Below are positions 1-18,405 of a DNA stretch of 64,000 nucleotides, in pieces. Each line of letters opens with the position of its first letter. Position 1 is the first letter of the stretch. Position numbers and translations under genes: made by a program. The notes under the pieces were generated by a model that was not told the origin of the DNA, ran no database searches, and saw only the letters and a list, made by a program, of their open reading frames with translations. The DNA is from Chrysomallon squamiferum (taxonomy: Eukaryota; Mollusca; Gastropoda; Neomphalida; Peltospiridae): the NCBI GenBank assembly GCA_012295275.1, contig CM022666.1:3045616-3109615 (forward strand), in the 5' to 3' direction.

Positions 1-329
1 TGTGTGGCAGGTCATTATTGCTTATTGTATAATTCCTATAGTTAAAAAAAAACTTTATTTAAGCTAAGCTGAGAGGGAGATTAGGCGTAATGGTAAAAGA
101 ATCTATGATTTTATGACATTTTGCCAGAATTATATTAAAAATATTTTTGTTTTTGTTATTGTTAAGGTAGTAAAGATTAGCATTACTGTGAAATAGTTAT
201 TAGAAGATTTTAACAGTTCAGCAAATATGGAATCCAAAATTTATTTTGAATTATTAAAATCTTTAAAAAAAACAACAACCCAACAACTGCTTTGTCCTTT
301 TTGTAAAATACATTTCACATGTATTTCAG

Positions 330-7080
<6,751 letters not shown>

Positions 7081-7560
7081 ATTTTATAAAATTAATATTT
7101 AAATTAGCCACCATGATGAAGTAATTGTTGTTTTGTTTTTTTGTTTTTATTTTGTGAATACTGTACATATAGGTTTAAAACAGTATTGTTTAAAAACAAA
7201 AAACACAAAAAAACATGGCGTTGAAAAGAATATAAATGTTTTTGTTATTATTATAGGTATTATTATTATTTTATTACTGTAAACTTTTTGTTTTGAATTT
7301 ACAAGAGCACCATCTATTTTTATTTTTATTTTCTGTTTATATATACAGTTATATATAAATTTCCGGTTCTAGAAATTATTTAAATTTCTTTTATTTTTAT
7401 CTTTCTTAATAATTATTACTGTTATATTCATTTTTTTTTTTTTTATAATATATCGTCACAAATCTCAAAATGTTTTGGTTTCATGGCTTTATTGGTGTTT
7501 TTTTGAAATCTAAAACAGCTGAATTGAATAGCTATTTTGTAATTTACAATTTGAATACCA

Positions 7561-7601
<41 letters not shown>

Positions 7602-7712
7602 ATCTGAAAAGATTTTAATATAGCATAACCTTTATAATATTTATTAAAAAAATTTGATTTATTGTTTTACTGACTTTTAGTTTGTAGATTAGATAATAGG
7701 AAACTAATGATA

Positions 7713-7750
<38 letters not shown>

Positions 7751-7850
7751 TTTCTGGAAGGTAACTAATAATAAAATATATATGACATACAGAAATAATT
7801 ATCAGTAGGCTTATGGAAAATGTAGTTAGAGATATCTAGTTAAATAAACA
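7081..7850 (+). other. SUCLA2 3' UTR and 3' flank
   Basis: AT-rich sequence follows the TAA stop. Candidate AATAAA polyadenylation signals occur at about 7774 and 7844, but none is clearly supported by a downstream GT-rich element. A pure A tract of 37 bases lies at 7562-7598 and a (TA)n run at about 7718-7746. The true transcript end cannot be fixed from sequence. Confidence 0.5.
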
Positions 7851-8110
7851 TGCTCAGATACAGACTAATACAGACAGTCACAGATTCTAGTATACATGTA
7901 GACAAACATTATAAATACATACACCAGAAATATCTTACTTGCAGATGTCTGTCTCTTTGTCAGTCACACTGTCTGTTTGTCTCATATCTGCCTATAAATT
8001 TATCTGTCTTGATATGTTTGTTCATACATACAAATATATTTACAAACATATGCACAGACACACTTATATATATATATGTATCGTAAACACGTATCATATG
8101 CATACGAATG

Positions 8111-8146
<36 letters not shown>

Positions 8147-8260
8147 CAGACATGCATACAAAAATACAGACATATAAAAATACACAAATTCAGAAAACAT
8201 GTTTGTTTGCACATATGCTTACACACATTAGAAAATATGTGTGTTGTTATTATAATAATG

Positions 8261-8317
<57 letters not shown>

Positions 8318-9138
8318 GCAACAATAATATATATATATATATATAATAATAAATGCCTAAACACAAAATATACACAGATTTGTAATTCTGGTAAATAATA
8401 TAACATCATTTGTTCAACAACATAATGCATGCACACACACACACAGAAAGACATACACACACACAAACACACACAGATAGATGCATAGACAGATATATAC
8501 ATTTATAGGGTATTTTTTTTTATTAAATGTGAACTTATGCATTAAAAACTACATGACAGACAACCTTAAAACATACAAAATGTCTGTTACTGTTACATGT
8601 TTAAAGTTTAAAAATAACTATATGAGAGTGTGGTTTAACATTTGAATGTTATTATTTTTATAGTTTTATAAAACAAACTCTTAAAGCATCATGTTATATA
8701 TATATACATATGTTAGTGTATGTGTTTTGAAAATAAAACATTTAGAAAAGTGTAGGTAAAATAGATAATGTGTTCAAAAATGATGTTAATACTCTTATTA
8801 CACATTAAAATTATTTAACAGTTTTTAATGAAAACTTTTTAAATGTTTATTTCCAGTAAGATCAGAATGTAGGTTCACTATTTTAGAATTTCATAATAGA
8901 AAAACAGCATTACCATTAATAATGCATAATAAGCATATTTATCTCTTATTTCTTTTTCTTTTTTCTTTTCTTTTTTAAAAAAAGATTTTTCAGATACAAG
9001 TTACTGGCAGAAATGAATACTATCCCAGTGAATTATCCTAAATTATATTTACTTGAAAATTTCTTTTCCTTCTAATCTTTTTGTTTTCTTTATTGTTATT
9101 TATTATTATTATTATTGTTATTATTGTTATTATTATTA

Positions 9139-9226
<88 letters not shown>

Positions 9227-9614
9227 TTTATTTGTTTATAAGGAGAAATATATAAAAATTTAGAAATATTTGTGATACCCTGTGGTCTTAATCAAATGTA
9301 CAAGTGTGACAGAAAAATAAAAGTCAATGAAATTTAAACAAATCTGTTTAAAAATGATTTTGTTTATTTTAATTTGTAAAAAAATCCAAAATGTCTCAGC
9401 TTTATCTTTCAGAGATATATATATTGTCTATTTTGGAAAAATTAAAAAAGAGAAAAGAAATTTAATATGTATTTTATACAAAAATAAATAAATAAATAAA
9501 AGATATAAATTGTTATCGACTCAAAATTAATTAATAATCTGTTTAAGAATATATATATATTTTTTTTTAAATTCAAAGAAGCATTAATGTATTAGTAGTA
9601 ATACTGTCATCATT

Positions 9615-9668
<54 letters not shown>

Positions 9669-9935
9669 TTTATTATTTTCTTTAAGAATTCAACACACAA
9701 CAGGTGATACATTTTTACTTATATCAAACAAACAGACATTTTTTTTATCAAGTACCATTTCTTGGGCACACAAAATCCTAAATGGCCTGCCCAAATTAGT
9801 GTTAGTGTGTTAAAATGTTAGTTACAGGGAAAAAAAAATAAAGTGTAATGTTTTTCACTTTTTCAGTTAGATTTGGATATTGGGCTGTATCAGGATTTGA
9901 TCTGACAGTCTTCCAGGTAATGATGATGATAACAT

Positions 9936-9985
9936 CATGACTGTAACTAGACTCTTTTTGAAATGAGGCAAAAACTTATTATTAT
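9936..9985 (+). mobile_element. Solo end of a MITE-like inverted-repeat element
   Basis: CATGACTGTAACTAGACT followed by TTTTTGAAATGAGGCAAAAA matches the left end of the complete copy at 12462-12812 almost base for base. The rest of the element is not present next to it, so this is a fragment. Confidence 0.65.
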
Positions 9986-10039
9986 TACTTTTGTTTAATT
10001 AAATTTGTCAGAAGTGCCTAAATAATTTTCTGAAAATAC

Positions 10040-10545
10040 TTAACAAGAAATGACTATTTCTTGAAGGTAATATTAAATTTCATAGCCATTTGACTAGTTA
10101 CAGTCACAAGCTCCTTAAAATTTAATAAAATGACAATCATCATTGCTATTTGATTAATTATAACTCACTGCCCATTTTAGAATCAATAAATTGATCTGGC
10201 CATTCGACAATCATAGCTACATGCCACTTAAAACTTAATAAAATGTCAAAGGTCGTGGCTGTTTATCTAATTCTAGCGAAGTACTCGTTTGAAATCACTA
10301 ATGATTGTAGCTATTTACTTCTTTTATCAATAAAAGTTGAAGGTCATGGTCATTTATCTACATACTCATAAATATTAATAAAATGGGTCAAAGTTCATGG
10401 CAGTTTAATTTGCTGCCTGTCCTTTATGTAAATGAAATGGTCAAAGGTCATGGTCAATCTAGTTATATATTCATAAAATTAAAAACAAATTGTCAAAGAT
10501 AATCATGACCATTTGAATAATTATTATAGGTTTATATTACTTATG
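10040..10545. repeat. Degenerate minisatellite with GGTCA-type motifs
   Basis: About eight diverged units of roughly 50-60 bp share TTAATAAAATG, then GTCAAAGGTCATGG, then a TTATCTA-like tail. Unit starts fall near 10122, 10182, 10236, 10293, 10326, 10374, 10431 and 10480. TCAAAGGTCA-like sequences resemble nuclear-receptor half-sites, but the period makes a satellite origin the simpler reading. Confidence 0.65.
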
Positions 10546-10634
10546 TTGATAGTTATTTTTGTTTAATATCGTTTACTAAAGAACCCAAACATGACATCTA
10601 ATAACAATACTAATCATATTTCTTACAGTATATT

Positions 10635-10681
<47 letters not shown>

Positions 10682-11394
10682 ACACATGAAATCATGATAT
10701 ATTAATGTTGTTCAACATCTCTATACAGAGAAAGGAGATTAACAGAAATAAAATATTTTTACGTTTATTGTTCATTTATGAAATATATTTGAAATATAAT
10801 CCTTGACATTTTTAAACCCAAATTTTTTCAGTTTTGTTGAAATTCACATTAAAAAATTGATTGGATGTTTAATATAAAACAGAAAATTATTATTTTTTTT
10901 GCCTACAAATAAAAATTAATAATGTTAAGTATGTAACATTGAATTGTTATCTGACAACAAATATAACAGACACAGAGTGTGTATATGTATATACATACAT
11001 ACATACGTACATACATACACACATATACATCAACAACCTTGCACAGATTAATATATTATTCAACTATTTTTGAATTAGCAATTCATATATTGGCTTCTTC
11101 CGAGTGAAAATGATGTAACAATATATACATACATAATTGTATATAATTGGAGTTTTTATTGTTGTTTTTTTTTTTTCTTTCTTTTTGTAACAAAAGTGTG
11201 ATAGTTATTAGTTAATGTATACAATTATTTGCAAAGAGGAATTCTTGCCTTGATTATAATCAATGTACATATTAATATCTGTATTTGTGAACCATTTTGA
11301 ATTATATCAAAAGAAAAGAAAAAAAAAAAAATGAAAGAAATACAGTTATACTTTTGCCATTCATGTTTTGAATTGTTGTTGCTGGACATAACAT

Positions 11395-11780
11395 AAGAAA
11401 AATTTGGTAAAAGTGGCTAATTTTCCGAGAATGGTAAGCAATCTAATGTCATTCTTATGAAAATAGTTGCTTCTGTCAACATAATCTTGTGAGAGTGGCA
11501 GATTCTTTCAAGCTGGTACTATGTGAATGATCTTATGAAAATAACTTGTTCTATGTGATATTTGCGATTTCTCTTCAATCTGCTCTTACGAAAGTGTGCA
11601 GTTATCTTCAAATCTGTCTTGTGACACTGGTCAGTTCTCTCAAGCCAATCTTATGAAAGTGGCTAATTTTATCAATCTAGTCTTATAAGATTGACTAATT
11701 TTTTTCTATTCTGTCTTATGAGAGTGGCTAGTTCTTTGAAGTCAAACACTATGGCAGTGGTTATTTCTCATAATTTTTTT
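11395..11780. repeat. Degenerate minisatellite, TCTTATGAAAGTGGCTA type
   Basis: Roughly nine diverged copies of a 32-50 bp unit carry TCTTATGAAAGTGGCTAATT followed by a TCAATCTAG-like tail. Core positions are near 11450, 11485, 11532, 11584, 11618, 11650, 11682, 11714 and 11751; the later copies are 32 bp apart. It is non-coding and unrelated in sequence to the array at 10.0-10.5 kb. Confidence 0.65.
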
Positions 11781-12461
11781 TTTTTTTTTCAAAAATCCCA
11801 GGAAGATATAACTTATATTGACCTTGCATTGTTAAGCTATGTTAGTGGAATGCAGTCAAACTGTTGAGGAAAAAAAAAAATTTAAAAGAACTTAGTAAAA
11901 TTTCTAAGTTTGGTTAGAGAATTGGGGCTTTAATTTAATTTTAATTAATTAATAACATGATTTTTAATTTTAAATTTAATTTTTTATTATTATTTTTTTA
12001 ATTTGTTTTCTTCCAAACATAAACAAAAAACAAAAAAACAACAAAAACAATATAATAATGAAAAAAAAACGTTATATATTTATATATATATAAGCAAATA
12101 AAATTCACGTTATACTTTAACTCGTACAAACTTATAAAATATAATCAAAAATATTTGGAAGTTCTGTTTATAAAAATTTGAATTATGATTATGGAACATT
12201 AATTCTGTTTATGCAGTTTCTTTCCTTTAAAGATATGACGTCATAAACATATTTTATACATAACAATGTACTTATAAATGTTATTAATTTTATGAGACAC
12301 TTAGATGTGTAACAGATTTGTGTATTCCATATCTCCTTCAGGAAATCTCTAAAACTTTTTTGTTGTGCGTTCGTAAAAAAACACGTGATTAAACCACGTA
12401 ATAAGAATTCACTTATCCTGTAGTGCAAGTTGCCACATTATTCAAAAAACTTTATTAAATA

Positions 12462-12812
12462 CATGGCCGTAACTAGACTGTTTTTTGAAATGAGGCAAAA
12501 ACATTTGATCGCAGAGCGGAGGGGGGCAAAAACACTTGTGGGGAGGGGTCTTGGGGCCGCCTAAGTCTTTCATCGCAACGATGTCGGTAGATTTCAAACC
12601 GTAACCGTTGATGTAAACGAATTCATTCAGTGGATATCGTTTCTGTCAGAATAGAGATTTATATTTTATATTTTTTTAAATAAAATCTTTGTATATATAT
12701 ATATATATATATAAAGAAAAAAAAAAAAAAAAAAAAAAATAAAATATAAAACAAATCGTCAATTTCGGTAGGGGGCATTTGCTTCGTTTGCTTCAGTATA
12801 GTCACGACCATG
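12462..12812 (-). mobile_element. MITE-like element with terminal inverted repeats, full copy
   Basis: The left end reads CATGGCCGTAACTAGACTG. The right end, read in reverse complement, starts CATGGTCGTGACTATACTG, giving imperfect inverted repeats of about 19 bp. Both continue into related GAGGCAAA/GAAGCAAA-type subterminal sequence. The body (about 350 bp) is non-coding and contains a (TA)n plus poly-A segment. The right end is only 6 bases past the receptor stop codon, so the element lies in that gene's 3' UTR. A diverged relative lies at 15081-15386. I cannot assign a superfamily, and target-site duplications are not clear. Confidence 0.65.
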
Positions 12813-12818
12813 AAATTA

Positions 12819-14407
12819 TCAGAATACACGGCTGTTGTTATCAGAAGCAAAATTTTCAGGATTAACTTTACCGCTGCATTTCAAAAGCGACAGAAACAGT
12901 CTGCGGAACGAAGGGACGGTCAGATAGTACAAGAAGAAATGGATGGCGTTGTTTGTGTACTGCAACATGTTGACAACAGCCCATCCCAGCATCAGTCTTG
13001 CTTCTTCGCGCGGTTCGGGTGAAACTTTCCAGCTTCCGAACCCGATCAGATAAACCACAATAGGAGACATGAGCAGAAGAAAGAGTCCATTGACTGAAAG
13101 CAGCATGACGGTTAAGCTAGAAATCTTCATCTTTGTACCTGGCTGTGATGATTCAGAGACGCATCTTTGTCCTTTGACCTTGCACATGCTATCAGACTGA
13201 GAAAAACTCCTGATCGGTCCATTTTTCACTTTACCTGGAACATCGTTGTTACAACCGTCCAAAGATCGTCGTCCAGCTTTCAGGTTTTCAGAAGTATTTT
13301 TGCTGAGAAGTTGGTCTTGGGTTTTACAAGAAATATCATTCTTACCATTACCAGAAGACATTTTTGTTGACTGCCCATTTTTATTTTAGTAGGATCATTG
13401 ACTTTGTAATTATCAGATATTTTGATGGGATGACCATTTTGGAACTTAGAATGTGTACCGTCTTCTTCATAGTTAACAAAAACATTTTGCTCGACCTCCA
13501 TTTTTTTTTTTCCATTTTTCTGCATTTTTGTTAAGATCTGTGGACAAATCATTTGTTTGATCGTCTTGTACTTTATTTGGAAAAACATCGGAGTATTCAT
13601 CTAAAGGCAAAATTGAAGGTTCACGTTCTTCATTTTGCAAACATGATCCAGGTGAAGCTGTTGTGGATTTTCTTTGACGAATCGAGAATTTTTCAAATCA
13701 CTCTTCCTGTGCGCCCAAACTTTCTGAGACGTTTTGACCAGTTTTCTTATGATCAAAATATTGCAAAAAATCATGATGCTAAAAGGTAAAACACATACAA
13801 TGCAGAAATCCAACCAAGGCCACACGTCTTCAATAAAAACTTTAAAACTCGGGCTGGCCACGTAACAGTCAATTCCTCTCCCAAATATCGTCTTTTCCAC
13901 TAAAGCGTATGTCCAGAAATAATGCATATTTGCTAACACAAGAACAGCAAGAATCCCTGCTGTAATGATCCTAGCGTTGCGCACGTTACAGATTATGGTT
14001 GCCTTGAAAGGCAAGCAGACGCACAAACATCTGTCAAGTGTCAAAACGACCAAAATCCACGCGGAATAATCCAAGGCCAAATAGACCATGAACGTGTGGA
14101 ACTTGCAAGCAAAATTCGAGTCCAGGCGCATGTCGTAACTGAAGGTGAAGGACACCCAGTGACGTAACAGTCCTGTATTGAGAACGGTGGCGTCTGCAAA
14201 AGCCAGAATGATTAGATAGAACATGGTTGTCACTGACTGCAGTTTGCGTCTGGTCAGAACAATAATGGACAGGATGCTTCCCAGGGTTCCTATGACTATG
14301 AGGAATGGTGCCACGTACTGCCACAAAATCATGGCGATGTCAAACTCGACGAAATCCCTGAATGTAACCGTCTTGTTTTTATAATCATCATCATCGAGAT
14401 CAAACAT
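12819..14407 (-). CDS. Class A (rhodopsin-like) orphan GPCR, lophotrochozoan peptide-receptor-like, single exon with three frame breaks
   Basis: Seven-transmembrane receptor of the plasma membrane; the ligand is unknown. The start at 14407 is the first in-frame ATG. A short acidic N-terminus carries an N-K-T glycosylation site. TM1 is at about residues 31-52 and TM2 at 61-81 with LAFAD (Asp72). Cys101 and Cys181 are positioned for the extracellular disulfide. TM3 ends in LDRC in place of DRY (125-127), TM4 is at 147-167 and TM5 at 197-221. A long, Ser/Lys-rich third loop of about 200 residues follows. TM6 begins KISSLTVMLL and TM7 ends NNAIHFFLYYLTVPSFRR, a common variant of NPxxY. GLLRHWV and the TM7 ending resemble the expanded mollusc/annelid receptors often labelled FMRFamide- or TRH-receptor-like. 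All frame breaks lie in A-tracts of the third loop (13689-13693, 13501-13511, 13378-13387). With those resolved the protein is about 529 residues. Confidence 0.88.
13378..13693 (-). other. GPCR third intracellular loop with three homopolymer indels
   Basis: On the minus strand the first frame runs into TAG at 13603-13601. One base off, after the A5 run at 13693-13689, the sequence continues as a natural loop (FSIRQRKSTTASPGS, then LPLDEYSDVFPNK). It returns to the first frame across the A11 run at 13511-13501 (VEQNVFVNYEEDGTHSKFQNG). It leaves again at the A4/A5 runs at 13387-13378 to reach the frame with TM6-TM7. The implied changes are -1, +1 and -1. An intron is less likely because no convincing donor/acceptor pair joins the frames. 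Confidence 0.75.
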
Positions 14408-16500
14408 GGCTTTAGCTGACGGAGAAATTTTGGAATCGTCTCCCTTTTGATGATTATGTTCTTTATGTTTATTTCTTTATGTATCTCGGAAAAATATTAC
14501 ATTTGTCTGTGTTCCATTCTTTGTTCATTAACAAAACATCAAAAAGTTATTGGTATGACTTTAGAAAAAAAAAGACCTGAATCCTGCTTCATGTTCATCG
14601 AAATTACTTGATGGTTTCACTATCTTATCGATAATCTTTATTTTCTATTCATCAATCTTCGATATTTTATTAATGTAATCATTGATGTTTTGTTATTATT
14701 GTTTTTGCAGTTTTTATTATAAGTTTAATAATTATAATCAGTTTCTTTTCTGTACTTAACGTCCATTTTTATTAGCATGAGATGTAAGTTTTTTCATTGT
14801 TTTAAATTTACGTCTGTTTAATGCTTGACTTGGCTCTTAAGAACTGAAAAACATTGTGTTGCCTTGCTTTGTCTGAAAATAAAAAAAAAAAAGAAAAAAA
14901 ACCCATTAAATTCAGTATTAATCTAGAAGTAAAATAAAATTTTAATTTAATGATGGAATAATGGGAAGCCAGTCAGGATTACTTTAAAATAATTGTTTAT
15001 TTCATAATTACTTGATTCTTTCTCGGTAACTATTTAGTAATTAGGAAATAAATAATTAACTATCGAAAAAAATACAGCGTTTTCATAGACTTTTTGAAAT
15101 GAGGCAAAAAATGATATCGTTCAAGTCAGTTAGGTCTTTCATCGAAACAATGTCGGTGGACATAAACGAATTGATTCAGTAAATATCGTTTCCATCGGAA
15201 TAGAGATATATATTTTATATTTTTAAAATAAAATCTTTGAAATATATAATTTTTTTTTTTAAAACAAAAAAACAAAAAACAAAAAAAAAGCAAACAAAAA
15301 AACAACAACAACAACAACAAAAGAACAGTCAATTTCGGTAGGAGGCATTTGCCTCATTTGCCTCAATGTAGTTACTGATTATTATGAAACTAATAAGCTT
15401 CAAGGCCCGTAATCCCGGAATTATTATTATCTTTCTTTTTTTTTTTTAATTTTTATTTATTTATTTATTTGTTTGTTTTTTTTTAATTTTGTGATATGTC
15501 ATGGAAAAAAATCCACTGAAGACGATAACAGTGGTTATCGAGACTTTTGTTATCGCTCGCAAAGAGTCCTAACATCTTAAGCTCTAGAGCCATCAAAATG
15601 TAGGTCCATTACTAGTAAAACAAAATAGAAAATTTCACTTTAACCATTTCCTTCAACCAGTAATGTGCACATCGGAAAACTACAAAACATTAACAGAGAA
15701 CTCGACTTTAAGTTCTTTTAATAAAATCTACGTAACTCATAATTACCGATAATTTATCATTTTTGAATGGTTCTAACTCTAATGCTAAAGCTTACTGAAT
15801 AATTTTCTGTAATAAACTTTTGGACGTTAAATAATTAGTAATCCATGAGAGAAAATTATCAAATCATCAAGTTATCTTCTATATGCACCGTCCTATAGAC
15901 AGTAACGAAAAACAGATTTATTTTTTATACAATTTTATACATAGACTAGATAGATTATGACATTGTTTGCTGGAACAATGAAATTTAATGTGACAGGAAT
16001 AGATAAATTTGTTACAACTACTCTGAACGATAATAATAATAATAATGCAATTTATAGCTTTAATGAAAATAATAATTAAATAAAGCTAAAAGACATTTAC
16101 GTTAACAATAACCGGTTTTTCGTTAAAAATTTAGACAAATAAATAAATAAATGAAATAAAAGAAAAGAAAAGAAAAATGAAAAGAAAAAAGATCAGAAAA
16201 TTAAAATATGGTTTCTTTTCTAAAAATTACCAATCATGTTAAATATGTAATCGAAGACACAGCATGCACATGCATAACTGCACACGTTCAGCTTAACTGC
16301 ATGAAACAGAAATACCTATACATACATGTATACCAAACCTGCCAGAACACCGGTTAAAAAACCACCAAACAACTTGATATTATCCGTAGATCATTCTCCA
16401 GTAGAAAAACTAAAATCTGCCTAGGTATAAACTAAACAACAACCATCCTTGATCTAAATATTTAAAAAGTGGGTGAAACTATTTCGATTTTCGATCAAGC
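14408..16500. other. Receptor 5' flank and spacer
   Basis: This is AT-rich DNA with short A/T runs and no supported gene. It should contain the receptor's 5' UTR, whose start I cannot place. A second, diverged MITE-like copy at 15081-15386 is listed separately. Confidence 0.5.
15081..15386 (-). mobile_element. MITE-like element, second diverged copy
   Basis: It shares a long colinear body with 12462-12812: TTTTTGAAATGAGGCAAAAA, then TAGGTCTTTCATCG, CAATGTCGGT, AAACGAATTGATTCAGT, TATCGTTTC and TATATTTTATATTTTTTAAA-like tracts. It then carries CAATTTCGGTAGGAGGCATT and ends in TGCCTCAATGTAGTTAC. The outer ends are more decayed than in copy one. It carries no coding sequence, so it would be non-autonomous. 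Confidence 0.65.
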
Positions 16501-16519
16501 AGACGACAGCATATGGTTA

Positions 16520-16570
16520 TGACGTCGCGTGCTATAAAAACTCGAGTTGGGGACACAAGAGTACTTGGTC
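16520..16570 (+). promoter_or_regulatory. Putative TATA-containing core promoter with CRE-like site
   Basis: TGACGTCG at 16520-16527 is followed by TATAAAA at 16533-16539 in a locally GC-richer, non-repetitive stretch, which would place initiation near 16565. No open frame begins just downstream. It could serve an upstream PAK leader exon, an unannotated transcript or, read the other way, the receptor. This is inferred from motifs only. Confidence 0.35.
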
Positions 16571-17133
16571 CTGATACAGTGCTGTAAATGTCTCGACTTG
16601 ACTGTTTATAACTGTCCTGACATTTGTGAAAAGGCTGTAACAAACTCAATTCTCCTTCAAAACTCGTAAAATCACGTCATTGTAAATGCATGTACCAAGT
16701 TATATGGTTGATACCAATGTTATATTTCTCGTTTGTTTCTAGGCCCTCTATCCCTATTTTTATTTTTTATTTTTATTTTATTATATATTATTTTCAAATG
16801 TGTAACTTGTCGCCTTAGAATAAAAACCATAGCAAAAACATCGATCTCAACAACAACAACAGCAATAATAATAATAACAATAATAATAATAATAATAATA
16901 GCAACAACGACAACATAAAATAACATAGAAAAAACAAGAACAAATAAAAATCTGCTAAATTTTAAATAAAAATATATAATCGTAACTAATATTTTATGTA
17001 TAATGGCAAATTATTATTTTCTAAATATGACTCAGCCTCGTTTTCATGCAGTATACGAATGATGATTTTGATTGGGCTGTCAAAAAGGCATAATCTTTAT
17101 AAATATTTTTATGTATTGAAATATAATTATCAA

Positions 17134-17180
<47 letters not shown>

Positions 17181-17242
17181 CTTTAAAGAATGATTAATTT
17201 TTTTTTTTTTCGAAATTAACCGAGTAATTCCGAAAAGAATAA

Positions 17243-17312
17243 TGACGTCAATAATGGATCTACGTCATGTACATGGGACAGCCATTATGCATATCGTGTG
17301 GTTTTTCACGTG
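17243..17312. promoter_or_regulatory. Cluster of a perfect CRE, a CRE half-site, an octamer-like site and an E-box
   Basis: TGACGTCA at 17243-17250, TACGTCATG about 20 bp later, ATGCATAT, and CACGTG at 17307-17312 lie within 70 bp of otherwise AT-rich spacer. It may be an enhancer or promoter for the receptor or PAK. The motif matches are visible; the function is inferred. Confidence 0.35.
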
Positions 17313-17319
17313 TTAGGAA

Positions 17320-18191
17320 TTCGTATGTTTAAGATAGTTAATTATTGATATTCTTGGTAATAATTTAATAGAACAGGTATTTTAGGTCGTGGCTACAATT
17401 TTATGTGACTTTGTTTGGATGTGTACGCGTTTTGATGTTTGTGTATGTGACAGAGAATATTTTTTGAGCATATGTTTTTCAAAATGTTTGTACAAGGGTC
17501 TATGTTTGAATAATATGTATGTATATCAATGTTTGTACATGTGACTGTGTTTGTATAATATGTAAGTGTGTTAATGTTTGCATTGTGATATGTATTTGCG
17601 TTTCTAGGTTTTTGTACTGTGTGTTTGTATTTATGTTATTTAGATGTAGAAAAATCGCATGATATAATAATGGCTTTCCACTGTGATAAATGTAAAGTTG
17701 AAGATTGGGAATTGTTTTTGAATTTGGGAAGAACTAAATTTGGGAGATTTTCTGTGTATAGCATTCTTTGTTATCGTTAAGTTTATGAACGCTAATTATA
17801 AATGCAAATTAGTATGATAAAGGTGAAATGTTAGAAGGAAAATATAAACTATTTTGAAAATAAAAACGAATGAAAGTAATTAATTATTTCTTCCTATTAT
17901 TTTTTACACACACACATACACATACATACACATACAAACATATACACACACAGACATACAAACACACACACACATACACATTCACACATGCACACATACA
18001 CATACATATACATACACATACTCACACAAACATTTGGTATTTGTCCATCCATTCATTCATACATGAAACAGATTTGTGGATGTTTACAAGTATATTTTCT
18101 TTAATTTATAAATATAATACAGGTGAATTTTTCCACAAATATTGTACAAACTGATACCTGATTGTGTTGGGGGACTGTTCACCACTGGTAC

Positions 18192-18222
<31 letters not shown>

Positions 18223-18357
18223 AAACAGTAATCTTTTCTTTTGAAAAAATTATGATTATGATTACAATGAATAAAATATAACAAAGATAGTTCTGATATA
18301 AATAATAAAGATGATGATGATGACAATAATAATAATAATGATGATAAAGCTGATAAA

Positions 18358-18405
<48 letters not shown>

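Larger units (their letters stand above)
7851..12461. other. Intergenic spacer between SUCLA2 and the GPCR
   Basis: No gene is supported here. Open frames are translations of simple repeats: (CA)n at 8112-8144, (AAT)n at about 8250-8316, (ATT)n at about 9100-9213, (ATTT)n at about 9617-9675 and (CA)n at 10638-10686. The non-simple parts are two degenerate minisatellites and a solo end of a MITE-like element, each listed separately. Confidence 0.7.

Noticed and set aside
7562-7598. A37 tract as the tail of a processed retrocopy
   Set aside because: No exonic sequence or target-site duplication precedes it; homopolymers of this size are common in this window.
7939-8502. Overlapping open frames of 96-180 residues on both strands
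   Set aside because: They are translations of CA, AAT and TA repeats (poly-HT, poly-N, poly-I) with no complex sequence.
9053-9263. Poly-Tyr / poly-Ile open frames
   Set aside because: Pure translation of a (TTA)n/(ATT)n array.
10040-11780. CRISPR-like spaced repeats
   Set aside because: The genome is eukaryotic; units are diverged along their whole length with no conserved repeat/unique spacer pattern.
13280-13600. Separate 106-residue minus-strand gene
   Set aside because: It is the receptor's third-loop sequence between two frame breaks, in line with the upstream receptor frame.
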